A stretch of DNA of 64,000 nt from Nigrospora sphaerica (GCA_018287875.1 JAGVVL010000017.1:2914001-2978000), one strand, 5' to 3'; shown: positions 23,101 through 36,979, counted from the stretch's first letter. Numbers and translations are program-made. The notes: generated by a model not told the origin, from the letters alone.

Positions 23101-26100
23101 GTTTCGGAGCTACTAAGCTCCATCAGGTTTGCAATCGGTCGGGGGTTCTCTCGTCATCGTTTGACCGTTGCTCCCTATCCTAAGGAGAAACCGGCGTACC
23201 GCTGGGGCCCAAGGGTTTGGACGGAAGGGACACTAGAAAGGTACGCCGGCGTAGTTTGTTATGGATCGACTCCCAGCCGGTGCAGGTGCTCAATGCCCAC
23301 CCGTGGGGTGCGGCATTGCCGACGGTGGTCACACGTCCAGTAGCAAGCCTTGCTTCGACACAATAGTTCACGAGCGACTGCAGGGGCAGATTACGGCCAG
23401 ATAGACGGTGAGCGGATGGGCAGACCAGGCAGGCCGAGAATGCGCAGCCATCCATAGTGCGAACGGCGGGCAGCATAGGCAACAGGAAGGGCCATGCCCT
23501 GGGCAGGTTTCACCGGTCGGCACGGAAGGCCGGAAGCGCGCCCCTTTGCTCGAAAGGAGGCCCGCCATACGAGAAACTGTCCCTGGAGATCAGCAGAAGC
23601 CCATGCCCAAGCCCAAGCAGCCGCAGAGGAGACGGGGGATGTGCGGAGAGCCAAGCTGCAAGCCACATGAGAGCCCATCCTAGCCAGGTTGGGAGGTGGA
23701 GAGATGTTGAGGATGCGCGTCTCGATGGCGTCCTGCCGTTCCTTTGCATCCCATATGAATAATGCTGCTATGTATGTATTTTACTTGACCTTGCAACCCC
23801 CGGCCATTATGCCTAGCCAATGTGCATACAACATGAAACACCGTACCTGGAGACCACCCTAACCTTTTCTCGACCGCGATCGACACGACGCCCGACGGGG
23901 CAAGGCCACCCGTGCAGGCGAGTAGGAAGTGCAAACGCCGAGACTCGACCTTTTGCCCGCTCTCATAGGACAGGAAGAAAGGCGACGTACAGCCGCCGAC
24001 CGTCCTTACCGTATCCGCCCCCAGCCGCACTTCCATGTATGCATGCATATGCTCGGAGGAGCTTGCTGTCTTGAGCCTCAATGCTGACGCCAGCCGGGGC
24101 CGACCTGCAGATGGTCACGCGGTTGCGGTAGCAACCAAGATGATGACGGGCGCCCATTCGTATAGACGTGATCCAACATTCCTTGTCGACGAGGGGCGAC
24201 AGCAGCCCGTTAGCCGTCAGTCTCGTGGAAACGTTGAAAAAGTGGTAAGCAGGCGTCCGGGAAGGGTTTCTGCCAGCCGCCGTCGGTTGACCCGCGTGTG
24301 CCCGTGTTGCGGATGTGAGGTTTGTACTGTGTATAGTGTGGCTTGGGAGAAGGAGAGGGTCTCGTGCCGGGGTCCCAAAATCGCACAACCGCGCCCGTCG
24401 CTGATCCCCCGGCTTTTTACGTTGCATGCACTTGCTACATATGACGGATAAGAGCCCCCTGTTGCCGTGCTAGCTGGGTACTCCGGATCTGAGCCATCGC
24501 CGGGGAGAAGTGGTGCATGAGGGCGTCGGCCGACACGAAATGAGGCGTCCGAGTACATGGCCCGACGAGGTGGGCGTGGCCTGGCGGCCGCCAGAGCAAC
24601 CAGGACAGCGGTAGAGCAGGGAGTGAGCCAAACGAATGCCCGGCTAAAGAAACAACCAGAGGCCCCGGCGGCGGTAAAACAGCGTGTTTGAACAAGAAAC
24701 AGCCGCGCACCACGAGATGGAGGGCTCGTTGGCGGACGGGGAGCACAAGGTGTTTGCTTCCAGCCATTGGCCGGCACGGCATGTTGATGGGCTCTGGCAG
24801 CTGAAGGATGAGCTTGGCGCACTGCATCGGTACAGCAGGCCGTCGATAGGCCGACGGACGCCCTGCGCTGAGAACCAATGAAGCATGCCGTTTGTTGTTT
24901 CTCAGCCGCCCCGGGGCAGATCTCGCATCTCGCTACTATACGTTATTTCTGTTGGGAGCGCAAGGTGATGCAGCCGTTGCGCGCGCCCCTTGCATGGTGC
25001 TGCTATACATAGTGCGCAAAGGGTCGGACTACCACAGCACGATGGCGCCCCGGCACGGACGCCCAGCCTGTCGGGCAGGCGGGCAGGCAGGCGGACGCCT
25101 CGACGATGCCGAGTGAGAATTGGAGCTAGTTTTAGAGGCCAAGCGCGCTACTTTGTATGTGGCAAGTGCCTTTTGCTGGGTTATCTGTCGGCCGTATCGG
25201 CTCGAGAGGTGCGTCCGTACGGATCGCAGGGAAACCGACGGGGCTGGAGGGACGTAGGTACAGAGTTGGCGAGAGAGACGCGGGGGCGGCCCTCTCATCC
25301 TCGGACAGATGCCCGCTCAGCTGCTGACACTTCCCTGCACTTGTACGCATGCGGCCACTATAAAACGCGGGCGATATAGCAAAAAGCAACCACTCATCCG
25401 TGGCAACAGACGCCGTGTACAATGACATGGGACGGTAACAGGTGAAGCGACGCGGCAAACCGACAACGAGCACGCCACCGGCTGCAACCGTCCCATGTTA
25501 CCCCGTACGTTGGGGACAAGACGGACGGCCAGGCACCGCGCCGAGGCAAGCTCCGTCTGCCTCCATTCTCGCTGCACGGCGTCGCAACTTGCCGAGCATG
25601 CTAAGAGCAAGGAATGGGAAGGATGGAGCAACCAGGGCAGACAGGGCAGACGCGCAGTAGCGAGCCCCGGGGCAACGGGCCTCCTGGCCAGTCGTGCTGG
25701 AGAGGGGAAGTGGACGCGCTGTACGACACGTGCATTAATGCTGCATTGGCTAAGGCGCGAATGGGGATCTGGTGTCGAGGCGCGCATAAGCCAGTCATCT
25801 TCACGGCCAACGTATGGTCGATTTGCGATTTGCCCGTCTTGGATCTGTGGTCCCCCGGCCGATCCCTGCGTTGCCGATGCTTTTGTCTGGCGCGCGCCCG
25901 TTTTACGCGTAGCGCTACCAGCCCCCTTCTTGCGCGCCTCCTCGCTAGGGCTGATCGAGGAAGGCTTCGCGAAGGTTGGCATCGACGGGATGAGGGGTAG
26001 GCAGGGAGAGAGACAAAGGGACGGAAATTCGGTTGTGTGTGTGTGTTATTGTCCACCACGTCCTGGATGACGAACGACTGGCCCTAAGCGACCAAGAGCC

Positions 26101-28642
26101 GCGCAGTGAGAGGCTCAAGCGTCGGCGCCAGGTCACAAAAGCAGGCCGGCCCCATGCGGGCTCGGCGCAGAAGGACCACGGTGATAGGTCTCAGGTTGAT
26201 TTGCGACGTTACCAAAGGTTCAAGGTCGGACGGACCCGTCAGAAAGGCAAAGTTGTCATGGGATGATTCGCCCAGTCTGGAGAAAATGCACCGTATTCCT
26301 TGACGCGCCCGGGAGTAGCGCCAACTCTATCCGCGCTCTTCCAGCTCTTCCCAATTTGAGCCCCGAGCATCCAGGCACCGTGGCGCGGCGGTGGACCCCC
26401 GACCAAGGGGTGCATCTGACGACGGGGTCAAGATGTACGCTCGGGCGGGCTGAGAGTGGAGGGCAGGTGGGTTATTGGCGACTCGCACTGGAGCCAAACT
26501 ACAAGAAGGTCGTCAGGAACGACAGTTCGTATCGCCGCCGTCGTTACTGCTTTCGTAATTACGGCCCGCGATGTCGGTGAGCAAGCGGCTGTGGGTGCTT
26601 GAGACATACTGGGCCGCCACCCGGGCCCGGCTTTTGTTTTATTATCACATATCTTTTGGCCCCTAGGCAAACTCGGTAGCTATTGGCGTGGCAGATGGGC
26701 AAGAGAGAGAGCAAGCATGCATGTCGAGCGAGTGCGTAGGTATGCAGACGGGTATGCAACCCTGTACCAAAATCTCCCCGCGCCCATGCCGACGTGCCGC
26801 TCGTTTCCCTAGCGGAATCCGTCGAGTACATATATGGCGCCTCTTGGTAGACAGTGCCCATGCCAAGGCAGGGATAGGCCACGATGGGTTTTTTTTTTTG
26901 GTTTCCCTTTCGGAATCAAGCCGTGATGATGATGCCATTGCGGGATGCGGACAAGTTTAGGGGAGTGATGGAAGGCCTGTCTGCCCGGCCGTCGCCTTCA
27001 CGCAACCGCGATCGCCGGTGCTGCTGCGGCCAGCGAGAGGCCCGAGTGCGCCCAGCGGCCGGGCCACGACGGACAGGCCACGGCCTGGTTTTGGCCCAGA
27101 CTGGCGAGCGTGGACGGGCAAGGCCGGACTGGACAGGGCTTGCGAACCGGGCGGGATGGGCGTGCGAACCAGTCAGCCAGGCGGCCGGTCGCCGCAAAGG
27201 AAGGCATAAGGTGGCAGAAGGAGAAGCAAGGACGACTATCAACATTGACCAGGTGGATCCCTCCCACAGGTCGGGGGACAGGAGAGGGGCGTGTTGCGGT
27301 TTGTGTACCTGAAGGACGCGTTCGAGACGACCGCCATGGCGGCGCTCTGTTGGCTGTAATCTCGCCCATGCACCGCGCCAGGGGACCCATAACGCAACCC
27401 TAGCTCGCTGGGATGGGTTCCGCTTGCAGCAGCGAGCTCCGTCCCGGCGTAAACAATTGCTGTAGTGCCGTCAGACCAAGCCAAGGAGGCGGGCCAGCAA
27501 ATCCACTTCGCGCGTGCGCCCGCCCGCCCACTGCGCGACGTCCTATCCCTCTCCAGCTGTACGAGCAATACCCCCGTACGCACAACACCCGCTGCGGCCT
27601 GCGATAGCTGCAAGGGTGAGAAGGGGAGAGCGGATGGGTCGATCAAGGGCGACCGCCGGTACCGAGTATCACCAGCTCGCAACTTGCGTCCCCCAGGTCC
27701 ATCTAGTTAGCTGGATGCACGCTGCTTGTTTTTTCTTCTCCCCCTTCATCAGCTCCGGCCCAGGCCCAGATTATCTCACACCCCGTCCTCGCTGTGTTGC
27801 CCGCGCGCGGTACCTGCCTCCCGTAGCCAGCACTATGGACGGATTGTTGTTGTGTCCGACTTATGCGACCTAATGCTTCCATCTCATGTCATTCATGTCT
27901 ATCCCTCCCATCCCATAGGCAACGAAGCGCCTCCAGTTGTATCATTCCGTCCTGTGGCCCGTCCTGCCTCGAATTCATTTCTCCCGCGGCCTGCTGCAAG
28001 AAGTAGCCGGCCCTTTTCACCCCCCCTTCCTCCTCTTCTCTCCAGCCGGACCCCGTTCTGCTGCATTATCCCTACCACGACTTTGTTTTCTCGAACCTCG
28101 CGGTAGGAGAGAGACAGAGCAAGAGAAAGAGAGAGAGGTACCTAGCCAGCCAGCCCGAGTTGATTCTCGAGCCACCACGGATTTGGGGCCTCTACAATTC
28201 CTCCTTCCACCCTACGACCGGCGGGCACGCGTGTAGTTCCTAGGGCCTCCCTATGTCCTCGTAGTTGCTGGTCCCGCACGATATTCCTACGACCAAACGA
28301 CGAGACGACCTTCCAGTCCAGCCTGAAGGGGGGAAACCGATCAGCTGTACCCCCGGGACCTTGGAGTGGTCGACTGTACTCACCCACACCCACACAGTCA
28401 CTCACTCACTCGTTCACCCACACACACGCCACAACATCGAATACTTACCCACGCAGGTTGCGTGCAGCCCCGAGGCCAACAGCGCCATCACCACCACCCC
28501 TTTCGAAACCAAAGCCGATTCCTGCTATGCGTTGACGAGCCATGGTCACGAGAACGTCGAGAGAACCCGATTCACCTCCCTCTTACCTCTCGGTAGCAGG
28601 CTCTCCCTCCTTGCACTAAGCCCCCAGACCCTGACCTCGACG
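20183..28642. other. 8.5-kb gene-poor region
   Basis: No frame here has a recognisable domain, long coding-like third-position bias or clean splice structure. The left end carries the GCN20 promoter. The right end (from about 27.7 kb) is pyrimidine-rich and should hold the promoter and leader of the gene starting at 28643. In between are low-complexity stretches such as GGCAGG repeats near 25075-25100 and CAGGGCAGA repeats near 25634-25655. I see no terminal repeats, transposase or reverse transcriptase fragments and no cytosine-depleted (RIP-like) blocks. A gene lacking known homologues could be missed. Confidence 0.45.
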
Positions 28643-31600
28643 ATGCAGACGGTCCCGAGTGTGAGTGTGCCCACCCCCGGTCACTGCCCAGCCGTTCTTG
28701 CGGCGCATAAACAAGGAAGCAATCCCCCGCCGGGGCGACATTCCCGTTTCGCATTCAATGTCCCTCTTCCTCCTCTGCACTAACACCTCGTCTTTCCTCC
28801 ATTTCCCCTCCCGGCATGCTTCTGTTTTCTGCGTAGTGGTCTCGTTTGCATGTTGTTCCGGTTGCACTCTTTTTTATTTGAAAAGTGAAGCGTTTGTCAT
28901 CCCACAGACCGCCCACTAACACCTGGGCCACCAGCTCATCGGATCCGGCACCGCCATCGCTGCCGCCGCCACGGGCCTCGTCTTTGGTCAGCGCGCTTCC
29001 GAAGGTCGCAACCCGTCCCCGTCACGGCGGATCTCGACCCGGAACAGAACCACACTCGACCCAGAGGCAACACGCATCGGCCTGCATTCTGCGCGCCCCG
29101 CCACGCATGCGTCAGCCCAGGGCATTCCCGCAACCCCTCTGCAAGCCTCGTTCGCCGAGGACGAGGCGCTCGCCATCAGCCAGCCGCCGATACCCCGTTG
29201 CTCCTCTCAGGCACCGCCCGTCGCCTCCCCCACGAATTTGACGTGGCGCCCGAAACTAGGCGAGCTCGGCCCGTCGGCCGCCCAAATCGCAGAAGAATCG
29301 AGGGATTCGACATCGACAACTAATGGCTCGTGGATGCGAAGACTGTCACTGCGCCCTGTCTCGCACCACGAGAGTTGCAGGTCGAGCATAGGACCCAGCT
29401 CACCCTCCGTTTTTTCCCACGGCTCGGGCGCACCCATCATCGGTGGATCGAGCTACCCTGCCCCCCAACACTCCCCCAACAAGCTGGTTAAAAGATCGTC
29501 GGCGCATCCTGGTCGCAGCTCTCCCGCCGCTGGTCGACGAAGCTCCCGAGCGCAGATGCCTACACTGCGAAGGCCTGCTACAAGCCACCAGAGATCGGCT
29601 ACTCTGCAACTGACCGCCGTTGCCTCCCCAACAGCTCCCGCGTTCGAACTCGCGCCAGCGCCCAAGTCCAGAGCCAGAGCGCAGACGGCGGCCATTGCCA
29701 CGCACCCCTCGGCGCCCGGCAGCCCTCCTAATGAGAAACGCGGCTGGAGGTCTTTCTTTCACGCCAAAATTACCAGGACAACCCTCAAAATATCCGCCAT
29801 CCGCCGTGAGAACCAGTTAACCATAAAAAGGATTCGCATGGAAGGTTCCGAAGCCGCCTACCTGGTTACGCCCCAGTCCGTCGTCACTGGCCCACCTGCC
29901 TACGAAGAAGTCCCTTGGGACACTGATGGGGACGCAGACACGCCTGTTGAAAGGGGCCCAAGCCCGCAAAACTCTACCAAGTCAGATCCCTCGCCAGGGG
30001 GCACCCCACTGCGATCACCGAGGGGCTCAGGGTCAAACGAATTGAACCACCCAATTAACTGGGTTTCGAAAACCGGAGATATTCGCCGGCGCAAACGAAG
30101 CACGGCGGGTCTGGGCACCGAGGACAGCGGTAGCCCGCGCCCCATGTCTGATCCCGTGTCTCCCATGGCGGACCCCAGCTGTGCCCAGGTCGCACGGAAA
30201 CCTGGCTCCGAAGGGGAGCCGAGCAAAGCCGAGTCTGACCTCACTGCGATATTTCATCCCCCTAACTCCAGGAGCAACTCGCCTCTGCCGTCCTTGGCCC
30301 GGCTCTCGGGTTTCCATGTGGACCTGCACCGACTCAGCGCGTCCTCAGCCCACGCCGTTCGATCTGAAGAGGCTTCGGGTGTGGGCAAGGCCACCTCGCA
30401 GCGCGTAAGCTCTCACAGCTCCCAGACGCGGACTCTGGACCGTGCGTCGGCTACTGGAAGTTCGGAATACCACCGTGGCTTCACCTCGGGCGACGACGAC
30501 GATACGGACTGCAAGACTGACACAGCATACGATTCCCTGCGCACTGTAGCCTCCGTTGCGGCCTCGGTATCAGTTCGTAGGAGGAACCTGGATTCCCCCG
30601 CCGAGTCCATGTTCGATGAATCGCTTCCCAACACGGGCCCCAAACGCCAGTCTATTCAGGATATTCTCGGGCCCGGCTTCGATGGCGAGAACATGATCAC
30701 GGAAGAGGACGAGAGTCTGTCGACGCCGGTTGGCGATGGGCTCGACGAGCCCGAAGCCCATTTCCGCCTCGCCAACCTCGACGACGCTCACCTGAGATAC
30801 ATTGGGGTTTCCCCCAATTTCCCTCGCGTGAGTACAGATTTCGGCCGGCTTTCATTCGATGACGACGACGATCTGGATTGGGCCCGTGAGGACGAGCTTC
30901 CCATCTGCAATCACTTGTCGCCTCCCGGTTCCATGAACTCGCGAAAGGGGAGCCCCAGTCTGCGAATAGCCTTGGCCAGTATCACGAGCGATGAGACGAG
31001 CCATCCTGCAACGAAGTCGAAGACGGCCAACGAACGACCACGGAGTAACATCTTCGACTGGGCGGAAATGACGTCCAACGACAGCTCCAACCAACCGGGA
31101 CGCCCGAGGACGGTTCACGGCAAGCAAGAGCTGGATATGAGGGGAGGACGACATGCGAGTCGCACTCGCCCCGTCGTAGCACATGTGCGAAGCCAGAGCG
31201 TTTCTGCTCTCCCGGACCCCATGGCCACCACGAACTCAGCCGCAAAACCGGTGCCCAAGTTCGGCACCTGGGGGCTGCGTTCGAAACCCGTGAGCGAAGA
31301 CTGGGACGATGATTTCGAGTTCGACGAGGACGCCGGAGTCGGACCGTCCCAAGATAAGAAGGCACAGAAACGGCTGTCCATAGTCGTGCCCACCTCCATC
31401 CAGGCCACCCAGCCTACCGTGAAGGCCCACTCCGGCCAGATCCGGGAGTTGTCGCTCTTGGTCAACGACCTCAAGCGTCTCTGCCGGTTGGCGAAGGATA
31501 TGGACATGCTCAAGGGTTCCGCTGCTAGCGCATGGCAGGAGGCCGAAGGGATCATCGCCCTGGCATCGCCCGACGAAGATGACGCGGAAGCTACGAGTTT

Positions 31601-32276
31601 CGACGTGTCATCCTGCGACTTTGACCCGGCCTTTGTGGACGAGCGCTTCATTGACGAAGGGTTCGATGGCGGCGCCCTTGATCAGCCCAGCCCTCGCGCA
31701 GTACCAGAGGAACTCAAGACGGCTGTGGTTAAGGAACGGCCAGCAGCAAGGCGTCGATCCGTCTTCTCTATCGACGACGACATCTTCGGAAGCTTCCCGA
31801 CGTCAGACGACGATACCGGGCCACAGTCGCCGCACACCCCCGAGGCGCCCATCGCCGAACCTGCCTTCCCGCCGCCATGCGTGTCGCGGTCTTGGATGGA
31901 CACCATTCAGTTGCGCCGCCGACAGCCCATGGATGATGCAGCCAAGACGGCGTCCCCTGGCAAAGTCAATTTCGACACCAACAGCCTGAAGGAACTTGTA
32001 AGGCGCGCGGGAGACTTGCGTGACGTACTCTCGGACCTCGTGCGCAAGGCCGACCACATTGCTCCCAGCCCGGTGCATACCCCTCGTCATGACAGGGGAA
32101 ACAAGAACAATGATGGGAGCCCTGCCTTCACCCGCGTCTTCGAGGATCCTTCGTCCAGCCCAGTGAAGCGGTTGCCCCATAGCAGCAGCAGCACGTCGAT
32201 CTTGAATGCAGGCTCCGCCAAGTCCTCACCTGGCAATGGAATGAGCCAGCGCCTCCAGATGATGACGGTCAACTGA
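28643..32276 (+). CDS. Large disordered fungal protein of unknown function
   Basis: I do not recognise this protein. Predicted exons 28643-28660 (MQTVPS) and 28935-32276 give 1119 residues. The 274-nt intron starts GTGAGT, has a perfect CTAAC branch site (28916-28920) and ends CAG at 28932-28934. The frame runs without a stop from 28920 to 32276. The first segment after the splice (LIGSGTAIAAAATGLVFG) is hydrophobic and could be a membrane or signal segment. Residues about 60-780 are rich in Ser, Pro, Arg and acidic residues and look disordered. Ordered-looking parts are confined to the end: an acidic motif EDWDDDFEFDED (near 794), an amphipathic helix block SGQIRELSLLVNDLKRL (near 839) and a C-terminal helix SLKELVRRAGDLRDVLSDLV (near 1023). 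The acidic WDDD motif recalls SIN-pathway scaffolds of the Byr4/Bfa1 type, but this is a weak resemblance and not an assignment. Confidence 0.75.
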
Positions 32277-34295
32277 GGCGACCGCGGAGGCACGAGCCCA
32301 ACCGCGAGCACCCGACGAACAACCCCTTTTCGAACTGCTGCCCTTCGACCCCGTTCCGCCAAGGGAGCTTTGTATATGTACCTATATCTGTTTCACTTGC
32401 ATAGCGAAGGCGGTTTCTGTTTCCTTCTGCTCAGGACACATGCAGCGAGAGACCCCGGGTTGGAGGAGGGACCCTCCTGGGGACGCGGCTGTTGCCTGTG
32501 CGGACCAAGGCCGGCATGATTTTGACGAATGCGCGGCAACTCGCGTCGCTCGCCCGAACGATTCTGGATACCAAAAAGTTCCGTCGGTTATATTCGTTTC
32601 GCAAGACGACTTACGATAACACTAATACGCACGAAGACCACGACCGCCGTGGCCAACCCGGCTATCGTCCCGGTTGACACCAAAACCTTCTCATCTGGCA
32701 GACGCTTGGAGCGCATGAGAACGGGAATGAGTGACGTCACTTCTTCTCCGCCGTTCTGCTCGGGTGCATAATGTAATGCACAAAGACGGAGGCATACGCG
32801 AGATGCGGCCATTAATCTGCACGAGACACGTTTGACGTGGGTTCATGTTCGGCCGGGTCTAGCTTCACGGTCATTGTCGTATGGTCCCGAGGCACGCCTC
32901 CGGCCGCTGTCATTCCACTTCGCCTCATGGGGGGGGAAGGGGGCATCGCGGCCACTCAACGGTCCTCGGACTCGAGTGACGAGCGCGTCATACTCCCTCT
33001 CTCCTTTAGTGGGTCACGGGTTGCCGACGGACCGTTACGTCCCGCCTTTGGTTTTCTCTCCGAGATGGACCGACAGTTCCTGGAGAAGACTGCCGACAGC
33101 GACTGCAGTAGTCGCGGCAGGCCGGCGGTCGAGCTTTTAATGTTTGATTTCCATGTTGAGGCACTGAGTTTCTTCGTTGTTCGCCTAGGGATGGATGGAG
33201 TTTTATGGCGAAGAGAGGGCTTCTCACAAAACGGCACGAGCAGGGTATAAACAAGGGACATTGTCATTACGGGTTTTGCTTTTCATGGACAGGAAGGAGA
33301 GAGGGCATTGCATCCGCATACATCGAAGCACCAAAAGCGGTAGACTACACTGGTCTCTCATATATGCATTGCGCGGTCATTGGGCTTGCTCTTTTTTACC
33401 CAGGCGTCGTCCACAGAAGCTGGCCGGTCCGTCAGTCTCGGTAGATACCTGCTAGGGTAAAATATGCGAGACAGTACACACAACACACGTTGCAAAAACA
33501 CATTGTACGATAAGTGCACTTTGCCTTAGTCGGGCGCTGGCTCGGATGGCGAGATGCCACGGGGAGGACAAGGAGACAAGCCGTAGAGGCAATCCAACAT
33601 CGGGCATTCAGGCGCGATAAGGATTCAACCGACGAGAGTTGCTATAGTCTGCTGGTGACACAGGCAATTGAGCCGACCTACAGCTTCACACAACAAGGCA
33701 CAGGCGTTGCGCGGGACTGAAGCCGGGGCCCATCGCTGAGTGCGTCGTCGTCTGGGAGCGCGGGACTGACGCTGGGGTTCATTATCTGCTGCCAGGATGC
33801 GAGCAGCTCGGGAGCGTTGTGTATACAGAACGAGCGGTGTGGCTTAGCCCACTGGGGTTAAGTTGCTCGCTGGGTCGCCATCTTTCAGCCGTCCCCCCCG
33901 GCCGGGGTCGAATACGACTAAGCGCAACGGAGGATCAGCCACTGAAGGGGGACAGCAATCTCGCGGATCAACAGCCACCCCAGGCGTAAGCACGGAGGAA
34001 CTTTGCGACGGGTACGCCCTGTTGCCGGTGCGTAACTAGCACTGAGGCAATTATCCCGCGGCGACCTATACGAAATGCTGTTCTGGGTAGACCAGGTAGA
34101 TAGATACTGGCCTCGGTGATGTTCCGGCGAAAAGAAGTCATGTCCCGAGTCGAGTTTCTTTCTTCCTTTTTTTTCTTTCCTCTGAAAGTTGCGGGGATAG
34201 GCCCGAGTCGGCGCTTGTGGAAGAGGATGGCAGCGGCGGGTCAAGGAAAGCGATCTCACGCAGGCCTGGTGGAGGGAACAGGGGTTTATAACCAT

Positions 34296-34302
<7 letters not shown>

Positions 34303-34359
<57 letters not shown>

Positions 34360-34372
34360 ACACACACACACA
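34303..34372. repeat. Interrupted (CA)n microsatellite
   Basis: About 27 CA units, then CTTA, then about six more CA units. It accounts for the long Cys/Val or Thr/His frames in this stretch, which are not genes. Confidence 0.9.
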
Positions 34373-34574
34373 CGGCGATACCTGCTCAACACGACTCTGA
34401 AGGGAGAGTCCTGGGGCGAGGGTGTCTGGCCGTCCGCCTACGAAGCGTCTAGTTATGGATGCCGCTTCACACAAAAGAAACAAACCAGTATGTAAGGACA
34501 CGCAAGTAACCGAATGGGGTCCGTAGACAATGATGCGCGTAGACTCGCTACGGTTGCAAGCCACCACACATTCC

Positions 34575-34590
34575 CACACACACACTTACA

Positions 34591-34626
<36 letters not shown>
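34575..34626. repeat. Second interrupted (CA)n microsatellite
   Basis: CA repeats broken by CTTA and by a T, 200 bases from the first array and with the same CACTTACACAC interruption, suggesting the two arrays share an origin. Confidence 0.85.
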
Positions 34627-34632
<6 letters not shown>

Positions 34633-36468
34633 CGACTGCCATCCTGGCAAAGCTGCATGTACCCAAGTACCTACATTGGTCGTCTGAAGGTGGTCAGCCG
34701 TTGCCAAAAAACCCCCCCTCGACAATCTGCACGACGCTTACCCCCGAAATACCCTTTCTGTTCGATCAGGGACGGGAGCATGAGTCACCAGCTCAATTCG
34801 AGGAGCAGAGACGGGCATGATCAATTGAGGCTTCTGATTTGATAGCGCACCAGATCTGGATGGGTCAACCGAGATGCGCGGACGGCGTTCTGCTTGCAGC
34901 GTCGTTCGCCAGCAGCTCGTCCGCACCTGCTTAGCCATCGTCAACCAGCCTACGTCGCCTTGTGGGGAGGTTGTCAAAGGTTGATGTTGTCACCACATGG
35001 TGGAGGGAAGTGGATAAGTACTTACCCTAGGCATGGGCGGAGTCGGGTAATCGTGCCATCGGACTGGTTGTGCCACAACACGGATGCGAGGAATCCATCT
35101 CACCCATTGTTATCATCATCACCTGGGACCGCCGGTGGTTGTTTGTTACCAACGACGACGGATGGGATGGCGCCTTGGACACGGAACAACAAAGCCGTTC
35201 TCACCATCACCCGACCATGAAAAATGCCCGCCCTCTGTAGCAGGCGTGGGCGACCGACCTCGTGCGCTGCTACTTTACTTGGAGCCAGCATTATTAATCT
35301 GACGGGCGTGGAAGCGGGCGCCCATTGGGCATTGTGAGAGCGTTGCCCCCGTCGTCGTGCGGCATGAGGGGCGGAGCGCCGCCTCTACCACGCAGGAATT
35401 CCGAGACGGCGTACGGAGCTGCGGAGCACACGCACATAGCCACTACGTCCGAATCCTGCCAATGGTACGCCCACGTCGTATCTCCTGCAGGTCTTTTTGG
35501 GGCATGGGACGCCCGTGTTTTCCAGATTACCACGGGGGCACAACCGGGCTCGTTGGGACTTGATCAATTACCTATCTGCCTGCCTGTGCCAGCCCGCCCG
35601 CCTGCTTGGCTAGTTCGGTGTGGCTGGCTGGCGGCCGGGCGCGTGACGGCTTTCTCTAAAAGTAGCCGGGCTGGATTTCTTGCCGTTTTCTGTCTCTTTT
35701 TTGGGGGAGGGGTGTCCCGACCTGCGTATTCACCCTTGATCGAAGCGGCCGGGCGGCATCAACCCGTCGCCGCAGAACAGAGATGAGGGAATTCTCTATA
35801 ACACCATGGGCGTCCGAGCGCGGAGCGGCCATGTCGTCCGAGATGGCTGTTCGTACTTCCTACCGATCCCGTCCCAACCGCTTTAGACGAAACCTCGATT
35901 GCAGGCGAAGGGCGGGAAGGAACCCAGCCTCCAGATGCGTGCGCCCTTTAATTGGCATCGGGATTCGACAATTTCCTGATTGGGCTCGCCGTGTGCACCG
36001 CCAAAAAAGAATTTGTGGGACTTGGGGGGAGCGCGGGCCCTTGACGGATGGCTGTTTTTACTGTACATCCTTACTAACCTCAATCCGAAAATGTGGAAGT
36101 ACTTTACAGAGATACTACCTAAGGTAAGCTAATGTTCCTATACGTCTGCCTGCGTGTCTGCCTCCGTGTCTGCCTGCCCACCCCGGCTGCTCAGCTTGCG
36201 CTGTTCCTCCACACATCCGGGGCGCCAGACACAAGAGACCGAGAAGTGAAACGCGTAGAACGGGCTGCTGCTACCCGATTCGCGACTCCCGCGGCGCCCG
36301 TTTCTCTCCTTCGTATACGGGAAACAGCGCGGATAGGCTGGATGGGACCCCCAGGGCGGCGCGGCCTCCCCCACCAACAAACTGGATGCTCAGCGGACAT
36401 GGAACCGTGAGGCCTGTAGTGTAAGAGCAGCAACCTGATCCGGCGAAATGGGCGGACAGGGGGGGGTA

Positions 36469-36475
36469 TGAGTCA
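36469..36475. promoter_or_regulatory. Gcn4/CPC1-type recognition element TGAGTCA
   Basis: An exact match to TGASTCA, the site bound by Gcn4/CPC1 bZIP dimers, 728 bases upstream of the probable bZIP start. Autoregulation of cpc-1 is known in Neurospora. A 7-base motif of this degeneracy occurs several times per window by chance (another is at 34781), so this is suggestive only. Confidence 0.3.
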
Positions 36476-36826
36476 CACTCGCTAGCCCACACGCCAAGGA
36501 GCCAACCCACCATCCCTGCGACCGGGATTTGTCTGTCTGTTCTGTCTCTTGTGTTAGGCACGGAAGCACGGGAGTATCTTTGGCTGGTCGCGCGGCCGTG
36601 TCGTACCGCACAAACAGGGCCGGCTTGTGTTTCCACGCGTGGCGTGGCCTGAGTCCCGGCCAGTCCAAGCTAGTTGGGTACTTTGCAAACTCCGGGGCTG
36701 GCGCTGGGCCTGCCCTTCGGAAAGCCGGGCACGGCCAGACGGGCAGGGCAGGCGCGGCTCCAGACAGCCCGCGCCCCAGAAAGCGAGACTTTTTGTAGGT
36801 GCGGTGCCTGTCGGCTAGGGTTGGTA

Positions 36827-36979
36827 ATGGCGCGCAGTACCTCTTCGCGCCGGTTCATAAAATACAAGCGTGCGCCCGCCTTTTTGCCTCCCCTCCTCTC
36901 TCTTTTTTTTTTCCTCCTCATCCCTTCCATTCCCCAGACATTATACACAGTAACCAAGGCATCATTCAAGATGCGTTAA
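36827..36979 (+). promoter_or_regulatory. Upstream ORF(s) in the bZIP leader
   Basis: An ATG at 36827 opens a 50-codon frame ending at TAA 36977-36979. Its last in-frame ATG (36971) makes a two-codon ORF, ATG CGT TAA, if transcription begins downstream of the CT-rich tract (about 36885-36935). Gcn4/CPC1 mRNAs in yeast, Neurospora and Aspergillus carry leader ORFs that couple translation to eIF2 phosphorylation. The position, 223 bases before the probable start at 37203, fits that role. The transcription start is not known. Confidence 0.45.

Larger units (their letters stand above)
32277..36826. other. Intergenic region with CA microsatellites
   Basis: No recognisable gene in 4.5 kb. Two CA-repeat arrays lie 200 bases apart near 34.3-34.6 kb (given separately). 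Short GTAC-containing motifs occur, for example TACCCAAGTACCTA (34660-34673) and AAGTACTTACCCTAGG (35015-35030). The right end is the promoter side of the bZIP gene and holds a Gcn4-type site at 36469. Confidence 0.5.

Noticed and set aside
20183..28642. Possible degraded transposon filling the gene-poor stretch
   Set aside because: No terminal repeats, target-site duplications, polymerase or transposase motifs, or cytosine-depleted blocks could be seen. It remains simply unexplained intergenic DNA.
34278..34725. Long Cys/Val-rich and Thr/His-rich frames
   Set aside because: These are translations of the CA microsatellites, not proteins.
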